Positions 24,290 through 33,174 of a stretch of 64,000 nt of DNA are shown here, in pieces. Positions within the stretch are counted from its first letter, which is position 1; every line of letters starts with the position of its first letter. The stretch is taken from contig JAFQPG010000007.1 in NCBI GenBank assembly GCA_017411835.1, positions 20,264-84,263 of the forward strand, given 5' to 3'. Origin of the DNA: Ruminococcus sp. Lineage in GTDB: Bacteria; Bacillota; Clostridia; Oscillospirales; Acutalibacteraceae. The notes beneath the pieces were generated by a model that searched no databases, was not told the origin of the DNA, and saw only the letters and a program-made list of their open reading frames with translations. The position numbers were made by a program, and so were the translations under genes.

Positions 24290-26884
24290 TTACCCTTTTG
24301 CATCATACCATGTTTTGCCGACAGAAGCTTCTGCAACAAGCGGTACGCTTAATTTTACACAGCTTTCCATTTCTTCCTGCAAAAGCATCGCAACACGCAT
24401 CGACTCGTACATCGGTGCTTCAACAATCAGTTCATCGTGCACCTGTAAAATAAGTCGTGCAGAAAGTCCCTCTTGTTTTAGTCGTTTATCAACACGCACC
24501 ATAGCGATTTTAATGATGTCAGCCGCAGTGCCCTGAATAGGAGCATTTCGGGCTACTCGCTCGCCAAAAGCACGCGTGATATGGTTAGATGCTGTAAGCT
24601 CAGGCAGATATCTTCGACGACCGAAAACGGTATCGACATAGCCGTCTGCTTTTGCACGCTCGATAGTATTTTTCATATATGCATCAATGCCCGAGTAGTG
24701 CTCAAGGTAAGATTTGATATAATTTGATGCTTCTTTGTTTGTAACGCCGATATCTTTCGCAAGGGAGAAAGCACCGATGCCGTAAACGATACCGAAGTTA
24801 ACTGCCTTTGCCCTGCTTCTCATAATCGGTGTAACCATCTCAAGCGGCATATTGAACACCTGAGAAGCGGTGGTTGCGTGGATATCCTCGTTATCAGCAA
24901 ATGCTTTGCACATATTTTTATCGTTTGAGATGTGTGCAAGAACTCTAAGTTCAATCTGTGAGTAGTCAGCATCAATCAAAACGCAGTCGTCTTTTGCAAC
25001 AAAGAAACGGCGAAGCTCTCGACCGAGCTCTGTGCGTACAGGAATGTTCTGTAAATTCGGCTCTGTTGAGCTTATACGACCTGTTCGTGTTTCGGTCTGA
25101 TTAAACGACGAGTGAATACGCCCGTCCTCACGCACAACCTTTACAAGCGAATCACAGTAGGTGGATTTGAGCTTTGCAAGTGTACGATACTGCAAAATCA
25201 TTGAAATTACAGGGTGGTAATTAACAAGGCTTTCAAGCACATCCGCGTTTGTGGAATATCCGCTTTTTGTCTTCTTTTTTGCAGGCAGACCTAAATCTTC
25301 AAAAAGTGCAACCGCAAGCTGTTTTGGTGAATTTATATTAAACTCATAGCCAATCTGATTGTAGATATCCTGCTCTAAATTTTCTACTCTTTGGGCGATA
25401 TCTTCGCCGTAGCTTTTAATGCCCTTAACATCAACCATAAAGCCGATGTTTTCCATTTTAGCAAGCACGTTTGCAAGCTCAATTTCAATATCACACAAAA
25501 GCGATTTCTGATTAAACTCTTCAATTTTTTCATCAAGCTTTTCAAAAAGCGATTTCATACCGTAAACTACAGCATAGTCTTTTTGCTCTTCATTAACCTT
25601 GCAAGGAGCTATTTCATACTGTGCGCAAAGCTTTTCCAAATCGTAGGAAGAAGCATTCGGGTTTAAAAGATAAGCCGCAAGCGAAATGTCAAAAGTAAGG
25701 TTTTCTACTTCAAAGCCACATTTGTCGGCATAAGAGAATAATTCTTTTGAAGAAAAAACAACTTTTTCAATCTCGCTGTTTTTAAGCACGTCGCAAAGCA
25801 AGTCTTCATCGCTACATAAAACAACCTTTTTATCAAGTACGTAGGCGGTTTTTATAGGCATGCGAGAGAGCACATCTTCGCCCTCAAAATAAGTGTAAAG
25901 ACAAAGTGTTTTTGAAGTTTTAATATATTCGTTTATTTCTTTTTTAGAATTTTCTAAATCAAGCTCAGCAATTTCTACAACCTTAGTTTCTTCAGCTTTT
26001 ACATCATCCTGCACGTCTTCTACCACATCGAGTCCGAGTTTAGAAATAAGTGAGAAAAGCTCAAGCTTTGCCATCATTTTTGAAGCAGCAGCGCGGTCAC
26101 AATCGGCAATTTTATACGCATCGATATCGGTATCAATCGGTGCAGTAACGCAGATTTCACCGAGCATACGGCTGATAAGCGCGTTTTCTTTACTGTCAAT
26201 CAGCTTTTTACGCACACCGTCTTTTACATCGATTGTGTCGATATTTTCGTAGATATACTCAACCGTCTTGAATTTCTGGATAAGCTCGGTTGCACCCTTT
26301 GGACCGATACCCGCAACACCCGGTATGTTGTCAGAAGAGTCGCCCTGAATCGCTTTAATTTCAATCAGCTCTTTTGGTGTAACGCCGTATTCTGAAATGA
26401 CAGTATCCTCTGTGTAAATCATAGTACCGTTTAGGTTTTTAGCAAGTCGCACCGATACCTTGTCTGATACTAGCTGTAAGCTGTCTCGGTCTCCTGTTGC
26501 GATAACACATTCGTTTTGCGTATTTTCACACGCTTTTGCAAGTGTGCCCAAGATATCGTCAGCCTCATAGCCCTTGCAGGTAACAAGCTTATATCCTAAA
26601 GCACTCAGCAAATCTTTTAAAGGCTGAAGTTGCATATGAAGCTCTTGTGGCATACCTTTGCGGTTTGCCTTGTATAAAGCGTAAGCTTCGTGTCTGAAGG
26701 TCTTGTCTTTTAAATCAAAAGCAATCGCAATTCTGTCAGGATTTGTGTCTGCCTTTATTTTTTCGAGCATAGTTAAAAAACCGTAAATCGCATTAGTAAA
26801 CATACCGTCTTTTGTACTAAGCGGTCTGATGCCGTAAAACGCACGATTTAATATGCTATTTCCGTCAACTACTAAAAGTTTCAT
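24290..26884 (-). CDS. polA: DNA polymerase I
   Basis: An 864-aa repair and Okazaki-fragment-processing polymerase. The N-terminal 5' nuclease domain (1 to about 290) has 'VDGNSILNRAFYG', 'GYEADDILGTLA', 'IQGDSSDNIPGVAGIGPKGA'. The central 3'-5' exonuclease domain (about 300-480) lacks the DxE catalytic motif and appears inactive, as in Bacillus Pol I. The polymerase domain has motif A 'DADYSQIELRVLAHIS', motif B 'RSRAKAVNFGIVYG' and motif C 'QVHDELIVEAP'. The ATG overlaps the alr stop by 4 nt. Confidence 0.97.
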   Translation of the reverse strand: MKLLVVDGNSILNRAFYGIRPLSTKDGMFTNAIYGFLTMLEKIKADTNPDRIAIAFDLKDKTFRHEAYALYKANRKGMPQELHMQLQPLKDLLSALGYKLVTCKGYEADDILGTLAKACENTQNECVIATGDRDSLQLVSDKVSVRLAKNLNGTMIYTEDTVISEYGVTPKELIEIKAIQGDSSDNIPGVAGIGPKGATELIQKFKTVEYIYENIDTIDVKDGVRKKLIDSKENALISRMLGEICVTAPIDTDIDAYKIADCDRAAASKMMAKLELFSLISKLGLDVVEDVQDDVKAEETKVVEIAELDLENSKKEINEYIKTSKTLCLYTYFEGEDVLSRMPIKTAYVLDKKVVLCSDEDLLCDVLKNSEIEKVVFSSKELFSYADKCGFEVENLTFDISLAAYLLNPNASSYDLEKLCAQYEIAPCKVNEEQKDYAVVYGMKSLFEKLDEKIEEFNQKSLLCDIEIELANVLAKMENIGFMVDVKGIKSYGEDIAQRVENLEQDIYNQIGYEFNINSPKQLAVALFEDLGLPAKKKTKSGYSTNADVLESLVNYHPVISMILQYRTLAKLKSTYCDSLVKVVREDGRIHSSFNQTETRTGRISSTEPNLQNIPVRTELGRELRRFFVAKDDCVLIDADYSQIELRVLAHISNDKNMCKAFADNEDIHATTASQVFNMPLEMVTPIMRSRAKAVNFGIVYGIGAFSLAKDIGVTNKEASNYIKSYLEHYSGIDAYMKNTIERAKADGYVDTVFGRRRYLPELTASNHITRAFGERVARNAPIQGTAADIIKIAMVRVDKRLKQEGLSARLILQVHDELIVEAPMYESMRVAMLLQEEMESCVKLSVPLVAEASVGKTWYDAKG

Positions 26885-28059
26885 ATCTTATACATCACTT
26901 CCACAGTAACGCCGTCTCGGCGGTAAAGTCTTGGTACTCGCTTAGATACCGAGCACACAATCTCGTAATTTATAGTATTGCCCCAAAGTGCTACGTCATC
27001 AGGAGTAGGTTCGCCACCCCTGCCGTTACCAAACAGCACGCAAACGTCGCCTATCTGCACGTTTTCTATATCAGTAACATCAAGGATAGTCTGGTCCATA
27101 CAAATTCTGCCGATGATTTTAGCTTTCTGACCTTTTATATACATATAGCCGTCTTTTGCAAAAGCTCTTATATATCCGTCAGCATAGCCTACAGGAACTG
27201 TTGCAATCTTCATATCCTTGTCGGCAGTAAAGGTTCTGCCGTAGCTGACTGTAGTTCCTTTTTTTATTTCTTTAACGTACGACACCATAGTTTTGAGTCT
27301 CATAATCGGCTCGAGGTCTAATCTGTCCTTAAGTTTATTAGACGGTGCAAGTCCGTAGAGGATAATACCAGCACGCACCATATCAAGCTTTTTGTCCTTA
27401 TGGTCGATTATAGCACCCGAGTTTGAACAATGGGTAAGCTCGAAATTTACTCCCATTTCCTTTAGCTTGTCTACTGTATATAAAAAAGCCTTGAACTGAT
27501 TGTCGGTGTACTCTTTTCCGTCTTCACATTCGTCAGCAACCGCAAAGTGAGTAAAAATACCCTCCGGAATAAGATTTTGAAGCTCGCACGCTTCTTTTAT
27601 TTCTTTTATAGAATTTTCGTCTCTCTCAAATTTCTGACACATAAAGCCTATACGACTCATACCCGTATCGGCTTTGATGTGAATTTTACAAGACACATTG
27701 GCTTTAACACATTCTTCACTAAGCATCTTTGCGTAATCTAAACCGTAAACTGCCTGAGAAATATTATAATCCGCAAGGTCTTTTGCTCTGTTTGCAGGAG
27801 TGTAGCCTAAAATGAGCATAGGTTCAGTAATGCCGGCGTCCCTAAGCTCAAGCGCCTCGTCGAGATTAGACACCGCAAAAAAGTCGCATTTAAGCTCGCT
27901 GTAAAGCTTTGCAAGCTCGACCGCGCCATGACCATAGCCGTCTGCTTTAATAACACAGCACAGCTTTGTGTCCTCTCCTATCTGATTTTTAATTGCGTGA
28001 TAGTTGCTTATAGCGGCATCCATATTAATCTCCGCCCACAATCGTCTGGTAAATATCAC
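26881..28059 (-). CDS. alr: Alanine racemase
   Basis: A 392-aa PLP enzyme converting L-Ala to D-Ala for peptidoglycan. The N-terminus 'RRLWAEINMDAAISNYH' is typical. The PLP lysine is Lys38 in 'CCVIKADGYGHGA', and the catalytic Tyr of the second domain is in 'TVSYGRTF'. 'PVGYADGYIRA' and 'ICMDQTILDVTD' are further family blocks. The start is GTG 28059 with GGGGTG 6 nt upstream; a GTG at 28068 is less well placed. It is the first gene of the leftward run, driven by the promoter at 28091-28119, and overlaps polA. Confidence 0.94.
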   Translation of the reverse strand: MIFTRRLWAEINMDAAISNYHAIKNQIGEDTKLCCVIKADGYGHGAVELAKLYSELKCDFFAVSNLDEALELRDAGITEPMLILGYTPANRAKDLADYNISQAVYGLDYAKMLSEECVKANVSCKIHIKADTGMSRIGFMCQKFERDENSIKEIKEACELQNLIPEGIFTHFAVADECEDGKEYTDNQFKAFLYTVDKLKEMGVNFELTHCSNSGAIIDHKDKKLDMVRAGIILYGLAPSNKLKDRLDLEPIMRLKTMVSYVKEIKKGTTVSYGRTFTADKDMKIATVPVGYADGYIRAFAKDGYMYIKGQKAKIIGRICMDQTILDVTDIENVQIGDVCVLFGNGRGGEPTPDDVALWGNTINYEIVCSVSKRVPRLYRRDGVTVEVMYKI

Positions 28060-28090
28060 ACATATCACCCCAGTTTACATATTCCATTAT

Positions 28091-28119
28091 ATTATAATAT
28101 AAATGTTTAAGTATTACAA
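28091..28119 (-). promoter_or_regulatory. Sigma-A promoter of the alr-polA run
   Basis: On the minus strand, TTGTAA (28119-28114), 17 nt, TATAAT (28096-28091), about 32 nt before the alr start. Confidence 0.65.
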
Positions 28120-28163
28120 TAGTTTTGTAGATTTAATCGCCTTTTATTGCGTATAATGACCTA

Positions 28164-28192
28164 TTGACTTTAATAATTTAATGTGTTAAAAT
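28164..28192 (+). promoter_or_regulatory. Sigma-A promoter of putP
   Basis: TTGACT (28164-28169), 17 nt, TAAAAT (28187-28192), 42 nt before the putP ATG. Divergent from the alr promoter. Confidence 0.65.
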
Positions 28193-28233
28193 GGCAAGGT
28201 ACATTTTATTTTTTAAAATGGAGGGAAAACAAA

Positions 28234-29784
28234 ATGACAGAAAAACAAATCATCATTCTTGTTGCTTTTGCTGCTTATATGCTCATGATGATTCTCATCG
28301 GCGCATTCAGCTCAAAGAACAAGAACAACGAAGACTACTTCTTAGCTGGAAGAGGTCTTGGTAGCTGGACAGCAGCGCTGTCAGCACAGGCATCTGATAT
28401 GAGTGGCTGGTTGCTTATGGGTTTACCGGGTGCCATTTATATCGCGGGTACAGGCGAAGTTTGGATTGCTATCGGTCTTTTAATCGGTACAATTTTAAAC
28501 TGGTATTTAGTTGCAAGAAGACTCAGAAAATACACAATAGTTTCTAACAATTCTTTAACTATCCCGAGCTTCTTTGAAAACCGTTTCCACGATAAGAGCG
28601 GTATCCTTAAAATCGTAGCTTCTCTTATCATTATCGTATTCTTTGCGGTTTACACAGCATCTGCTTTCTCATCAGGTGCAAAGCTGTTTGCAAATGTTTT
28701 CGGCTCAGCCGACAACTCTGACACTATGTACTTAATCGGTCTTTCAATCGCAGCACTCGTTATCCTTATCTATACATTTATGGGTGGTTTCAAGGCTGTA
28801 TGCTACACCGACTTTATCCAAGGTTTGCTTATGCTCGTAGCTATCTTAGCTGTTCCGATTATCGCTTACATCGGTCTTACAGGTGAGTTTGGTAGCTTAA
28901 CATCTGCACTTTCTGCAAACGGTGTTGCTGACCCTATGGGTTATTTAAGCCTTATGAAAGACTCTGAAGGCAACCCTATTTCTGCTGTTTCAATCATCTC
29001 TAACCTTGGTTGGGCGCTTGGCTACTTTGGTATGCCACACATTCTTATCAGATTTATGGCTATCAAATCTGACAAAGAGGTTAAGAAATCAAGAATCATC
29101 GCTATCGTGTGGGTTATCCTTTCTCTGGGTGCCGCATCATTACTCGGTATCTTTGCTAGAGGTTTCTTAACACAAGCACTTGATTCTACAACAAGCGAAA
29201 CAGTATTCATCAAATCTATTCTCCAGATTTTCGACGGCAACTTCGTGCTCATCTTCATCGGCGGTATCTTCCTTTGCGGTATCTTAGCTGCTATTATGTC
29301 AACTGCTGACTCACAGCTTTTAGTTACTGCTTCTGCTGTAAGTGAAGATATGTACAAGGGTGCAATCAACAAAAAAGCATCTGACAAAAACGCTCTTTGG
29401 GTAGGTAAAATTGCTGTTGTAGTTGTTGCTATCATCGCTTATGTAATAGCTTTAAACCCTAACTCATCTATCATGGGTCTTGTATCAAACGCGTGGGCAG
29501 GCTTTGGTGCAGCATTCGGTCCTGTAGTACTGCTTTCACTCTTCTGGAAGAGATTTAACCTTTCCGGTGCGGTTGCAGGTATGGCTACGGGTGCAGCTCT
29601 CGTAATCGTTTGGGAGTACATTCCGATTGGTGGCGAAACACTCGCTGCTTCAACCTCTCTTTACTCACTCGTTGTCGGCTTCTTCTTAGCTGCTTTAGTT
29701 GCTGTAGTTGTGACCCTTTGCACAAAAGCTCCGTCACAGGAAATCGTTGAAGAGTTTGAGAAAGTAAACACAGTTGAAATCTAA
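28234..29784 (+). CDS. putP: Sodium/proline symporter
   Basis: A 516-aa sodium:solute symporter (SSS family) with about 13 membrane segments. PutP-type signatures include 'EDYFLAGRGLGSWTAALSAQ' followed by 'SDMSGWLLMGLPGAIY' at the start, 'YTFMGGFKAVCYTDFIQG' near residue 190, and 'GILAAIMSTADSQLLVTASA' near 355, which carries conserved Na+-site Ser/Thr residues. It imports proline with Na+. ATG 28234 has GGAGGG 8 nt upstream; a longer frame from 28183 runs through the promoter and is rejected. Single-gene unit. Confidence 0.93.
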   Translation: MTEKQIIILVAFAAYMLMMILIGAFSSKNKNNEDYFLAGRGLGSWTAALSAQASDMSGWLLMGLPGAIYIAGTGEVWIAIGLLIGTILNWYLVARRLRKYTIVSNNSLTIPSFFENRFHDKSGILKIVASLIIIVFFAVYTASAFSSGAKLFANVFGSADNSDTMYLIGLSIAALVILIYTFMGGFKAVCYTDFIQGLLMLVAILAVPIIAYIGLTGEFGSLTSALSANGVADPMGYLSLMKDSEGNPISAVSIISNLGWALGYFGMPHILIRFMAIKSDKEVKKSRIIAIVWVILSLGAASLLGIFARGFLTQALDSTTSETVFIKSILQIFDGNFVLIFIGGIFLCGILAAIMSTADSQLLVTASAVSEDMYKGAINKKASDKNALWVGKIAVVVVAIIAYVIALNPNSSIMGLVSNAWAGFGAAFGPVVLLSLFWKRFNLSGAVAGMATGAALVIVWEYIPIGGETLAASTSLYSLVVGFFLAALVAVVVTLCTKAPSQEIVEEFEKVNTVEI

Positions 29785-29811
29785 ACACTATATATAGTAT
29801 ATAAAGATTAT

Positions 29812-29844
29812 AAACCGACGTCTTTTTGGGCGTCGGTTTTTTGT
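29812..29844 (+). terminator. Terminator after putP
   Basis: Stem AAACCGACG/CGTCGGTTT with an 10-nt loop, followed by TTTTG. Confidence 0.8.
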
Positions 29845-29920
29845 TTTATCTTTATTTAATTTTCGCCGATAGAATATAGAAAAACAAAGCTGTAACCATT
29901 GCTTTAACGCTTTAATACAA

Positions 29921-29936
29921 ACACAATATATTGTGG
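29921..29936 (+). promoter_or_regulatory. NrdR box 1 (distal)
   Basis: ACACAATATATTGTGG is an almost perfect copy of the palindromic NrdR consensus (acaCwAtATaTwGtgt). It lies 242 nt upstream of nrdD in the 378-nt gap after putP. NrdR is the (d)ATP-sensing repressor of ribonucleotide reductase genes. Weaker half-matches are centred at 30002-30011 and 30059-30068, the latter inside the promoter spacer. Confidence 0.7.
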
Positions 29937-30047
29937 TATGGGTATAATGCGACACAAAATTTAGTTATTTTTCCTTATTGAAAAATTAACCCCTTGTCAA
30001 TGGATATATTGTACAAATAAAAAGTTTTTTATCGTATAAAATACCGA

Positions 30048-30076
30048 TTGATTTTACTCCATATATCGGCTATACT
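30048..30076 (+). promoter_or_regulatory. Promoter of nrdDG
   Basis: TTGATT (30048-30053), 17 nt, TATACT (30071-30076). The spacer contains CCATATATCG (30059-30068), an NrdR-like core differing at two positions. The predicted transcript starts near 30083, about 80 nt before nrdD. Confidence 0.65.
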
Positions 30077-30097
30077 TTATAAGCACTTTTAGGGTCA

Positions 30098-30113
30098 CCA
30101 CAATATATGGTAT
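30098..30113 (+). promoter_or_regulatory. NrdR box 2 (proximal)
   Basis: Core CAATATATGG (30101-30110) differs at one position from the NrdR core. It starts 42 nt after the core in the promoter spacer, that is four helical turns, and lies just downstream of the predicted transcription start. This is the position expected for a repressor. Confidence 0.6.
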
Positions 30114-30162
30114 TTTTTGACCGAGTTTGTAACAAGAATGTAATTTTATAGGGGGAGAAATT

Positions 30163-32514
30163 ATGATTAACAAAATCGTAAAGCGCGACGGCAGAGCTGT
30201 TGACTTTGATTTAGACAAAATCGCACAAGCTATTTACAAAGCAGCGCAGGCTATCGGCGGTAACGACTACACCGCGGCAAACGAACTCGCACAGAAGGTT
30301 TGCGAATATTTAGAGGCTGAGCAAAACACCGACACACCTACTGTTGAGCACGTACAGGACACAGTAGAAAAGGTGCTTATCGAAAACGGCCACGCAAGAA
30401 CTGCAAAGGAATTTATCCTTTATCGTGCAGAGCGTACACGTGTTCGTGAAATGAATACAAAGCTGATGAAGATTTACGAGGACCTCACATTTATGTCAGC
30501 TAAGGATAACGACGTTAAGCGTGAAAACGCTAACATCGACGGCGACACCGCTATGGGTACTATGCTCAAATACGGTAGCGAGGGTGCTAAGCAGTTCTAC
30601 GAAATGTATATCTTAAACCCTAAGCACGCTAAGGCTCACAGAAATGGTGACATTCATATTCACGATCTCGACTTCTTAACACTTACTACTACCTGCTGTC
30701 AGATTGACTTGCTTAAGCTTTTCAAAGACGGTTTCTCAACAGGTCACGGCTTTATCAGAGAGCCTAACGACATCGCGTCATACTCAGCTTTAGCTTGTAT
30801 TGCTATCCAGTCTAACCAAAACGACCAGCACGGCGGTCAGTCAGTTCCTAACTTTGACTACGCTATGGCTCCGGGCGTTGCTAAAACCTATAGAAAATTA
30901 TACAGAAAGAATATTGCTAGAGCTGTTGAGCTTATCGAAGAGGTAGAAGACACAGCATCTGTACTAGAAAACATCTGCGACAAGGCAGAAGAACTTACAT
31001 CTGACGCTCCTAAGCTCGAAGCAGGCAAAGAGTATATGGCTAAAGAGCTTGAACTTTTAGCTCAAGCTTACGGCGATAAGTCTGCAGGTAAAATCCAGCG
31101 CTTTGCTTTAAAGCACGCTGAAAAGGAAATTGACCGCGCTACTTTCCAGGCTATGGAAGCTTTAGTTCACAACCTGAACACTATGCACTCACGTGCAGGT
31201 GCACAGATTCCATTCTCTTCTATCAACTACGGCACAGATACTTCTCCTGAAGGCAGACTCGTTATCAAAAACGTTATGCTCGCAACCGAAGAGGGGCTTG
31301 GCAACGGCGAAACTCCTATCTTCCCTATCCATATCTTCAAGGTAAAAGAGGGCGTAAACTACAACGAAGGCGACCCTAACTACGATTTGTTCAAGCTTTC
31401 TTTCAGAGTTTCTGCAAAACGTCTATTCCCTAACTATTCATTTATTGATGCTCCATACAACCTCCAGTATTACAAGGAAGGTCACCCTGAAACAGAAATC
31501 GCGTATATGGGTTGCCGTACTCGTGTTATCGGCAACGTACACGATAAAGAAAGAGAAATTACATACGGCAGAGGTAACTTAAGCTTTACTTCCATCAACC
31601 TCCCTCGTCTTGCTATTTTATCAAACAAGAATGTTGACTTCTTCTTTGAACAGCTCGACAGAATGCTTGATTTAGTTATCGACCAGTTGCTCGAAAGATT
31701 TGAAATTCAGTGTCAGAAATGCGTAAGAAACTATCCATTCTTAATGGGTCAGGGCATCTGGATTGACTCTGACAAGCTTTCTATCGACGACGAAGTAAGA
31801 GATGTTTTAAGACATGGCACACTTTCCTGTGGCTTTATCGGCCTTGCTGAAACACTCAAAGCGCTCATTGGCAAGCACCATGGTGAAACCGAAGAGGCTC
31901 AGCGTTTAGGTCTTGAGATTATTGGCTTTATGAGAAAGAAGATGGACAAAGCGTCTGAGAAATATCAGCTTAATTTCTCACTTCTCGCTACTCCTGCTGA
32001 GGGTCTGTCAGGCAGATTTGTTCGTATGGACAAACAGCGTTTCGGCGTTATCCCTGGCGTTACAGACAGAAACTACTACACTAACTCATTCCACATTCCT
32101 GTATATTATCCAATCGGTGCTTTTGATAAAATCAAGCTTGAAGCTCCATACCACAACTTAACAAATGCAGGCCACATCTCCTACGTTGAGCTTGATGGCG
32201 ACCCATCACAGAACCTAGATGCATTTGAGCAGGTTGTAAGATGTATGAAAGAATCAGGCATCGGCTACGGCTCTATCAACCACCCTGTTGACAGAGACCC
32301 TGTATGCGGACACACCGGTATTATCGGCGATGTATGTCCTAAGTGTGGTCGTAAGGAAGGCTCAAGCGGTGTTGGCTTTGAAAGAATCAGAAGAATCACC
32401 GGCTACCTTGTTGGTACTGTTGACCGCTTTAACAACGCTAAGCGTGCTGAGGTTGAAGACCGAGTTAAGCACTCTTTGGGCGAAAGCGGACTTAGCGAAG
32501 CTGAGGCGGTATAA
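30163..32514 (+). CDS. nrdD: Anaerobic ribonucleoside-triphosphate reductase
   Basis: A 783-aa class III glycyl-radical enzyme that makes dNTPs under anaerobic conditions. The N-terminal ATP-cone ('IVKRDGRAVDFDLDKIAQAI', to about residue 95) is the allosteric (d)ATP sensor. The finger-loop Cys is in 'AYMGCRTRVIGN'. The C-terminal zinc site is 'VCGHTGIIGDVCPKCGRK', and the glycyl radical is expected at Gly747 in 'RRITGYLVG'. GGGGGAG lies just before the ATG. The stop overlaps the nrdG start (TAATG). Candidate NrdR boxes precede the gene. Confidence 0.97.
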   Translation: MINKIVKRDGRAVDFDLDKIAQAIYKAAQAIGGNDYTAANELAQKVCEYLEAEQNTDTPTVEHVQDTVEKVLIENGHARTAKEFILYRAERTRVREMNTKLMKIYEDLTFMSAKDNDVKRENANIDGDTAMGTMLKYGSEGAKQFYEMYILNPKHAKAHRNGDIHIHDLDFLTLTTTCCQIDLLKLFKDGFSTGHGFIREPNDIASYSALACIAIQSNQNDQHGGQSVPNFDYAMAPGVAKTYRKLYRKNIARAVELIEEVEDTASVLENICDKAEELTSDAPKLEAGKEYMAKELELLAQAYGDKSAGKIQRFALKHAEKEIDRATFQAMEALVHNLNTMHSRAGAQIPFSSINYGTDTSPEGRLVIKNVMLATEEGLGNGETPIFPIHIFKVKEGVNYNEGDPNYDLFKLSFRVSAKRLFPNYSFIDAPYNLQYYKEGHPETEIAYMGCRTRVIGNVHDKEREITYGRGNLSFTSINLPRLAILSNKNVDFFFEQLDRMLDLVIDQLLERFEIQCQKCVRNYPFLMGQGIWIDSDKLSIDDEVRDVLRHGTLSCGFIGLAETLKALIGKHHGETEEAQRLGLEIIGFMRKKMDKASEKYQLNFSLLATPAEGLSGRFVRMDKQRFGVIPGVTDRNYYTNSFHIPVYYPIGAFDKIKLEAPYHNLTNAGHISYVELDGDPSQNLDAFEQVVRCMKESGIGYGSINHPVDRDPVCGHTGIIGDVCPKCGRKEGSSGVGFERIRRITGYLVGTVDRFNNAKRAEVEDRVKHSLGESGLSEAEAV

Positions 32515-33020
32515 TGCCGAAACTTCGACTTGCAGGCGTAATCAGAAATTCGATTGTTGACGGCCCTGGTATAAGGATGACTGTCTTTACCCAAGGCTGT
32601 CCGCATCACTGCAAAGGATGTCATAACGAGCAGACGTGGGACTTTGAGGGCGGATACGATTCGTCTACCGAGCGTATTTTAGAAGAGCTTAAAAAAGACC
32701 CGCTTATTAGAGGCCTGACCTTTTCGGGTGGCGAACCGTTTTGTCAGGCAGAGGCTCTGTCGGTTTTAGCAAAAGAAGCAAAAGCTCAAGGCTATGACAT
32801 CTTCTGCTACACAGGTTACACCTTTGAAAAGCTGTGCTCACAGTTTGACACACACCCTGAATATAAAGAGCTGCTCACTTACTGCGACTGGCTTGTTGAC
32901 GGTCCGTTTATTTTAGAGGAGCGCTCTCTGATGCTCAAATTCAGGGGCAGTAAAAATCAGCGTATTTTAGACGTTAAACGCTCGCTTGAACAAGAAAAGG
33001 CTGTCGACGCTGATATTTAA
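32514..33020 (+). CDS. nrdG: Anaerobic RNR-activating radical-SAM protein
   Basis: A 168-aa radical-SAM activase that installs the glycyl radical on NrdD. The cluster motif C-x3-C-x2-C is seen in 'QGCPHHCKGCHNEQTWDF'. The SAM-binding 'LTFSGGEPFCQAEAL' lies near residue 70, and 'YCDWLVDGPFI' near the end is typical of NrdG. It overlaps nrdD by one base and is closed by the terminator at 33052-33085. Confidence 0.95.
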   Translation: MPKLRLAGVIRNSIVDGPGIRMTVFTQGCPHHCKGCHNEQTWDFEGGYDSSTERILEELKKDPLIRGLTFSGGEPFCQAEALSVLAKEAKAQGYDIFCYTGYTFEKLCSQFDTHPEYKELLTYCDWLVDGPFILEERSLMLKFRGSKNQRILDVKRSLEQEKAVDADI

Positions 33021-33051
33021 ATTTTTAAAAAAACAGAAACCTTACATAGAT

Positions 33052-33087
33052 AAAAGGCTGGCGGATTTTATTCCGTCAGCCTTTTAC
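33052..33087 (+). terminator. Terminator after nrdG
   Basis: Stem AAAAGGCTGGCGGA/TCCGTCAGCCTTTT with one G-T pair and a 6-nt loop. Confidence 0.75.
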
Positions 33088-33124
33088 GTTGTATTGCCTT
33101 TACAGATTATTTGTCAAACATTTC

Positions 33125-33152
33125 TTGTTTTATTTTTTGTGCGTGATATAAT
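33125..33152 (+). promoter_or_regulatory. Promoter of the dockerin serine hydrolase
   Basis: TTGTTT (33125-33130), 16 nt, consensus TATAAT (33147-33152), 22 nt before the ATG. Confidence 0.55.
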
Positions 33153-33174
33153 AGATTCAGAAAGGGTGGCTAAA

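Noticed and set aside
32986-33174. N-terminal extension of the dockerin hydrolase
   Set aside because: The extension spans the nrdG end, a terminator and a promoter. The signal peptide begins at the ATG at 33175, which has a ribosome site.
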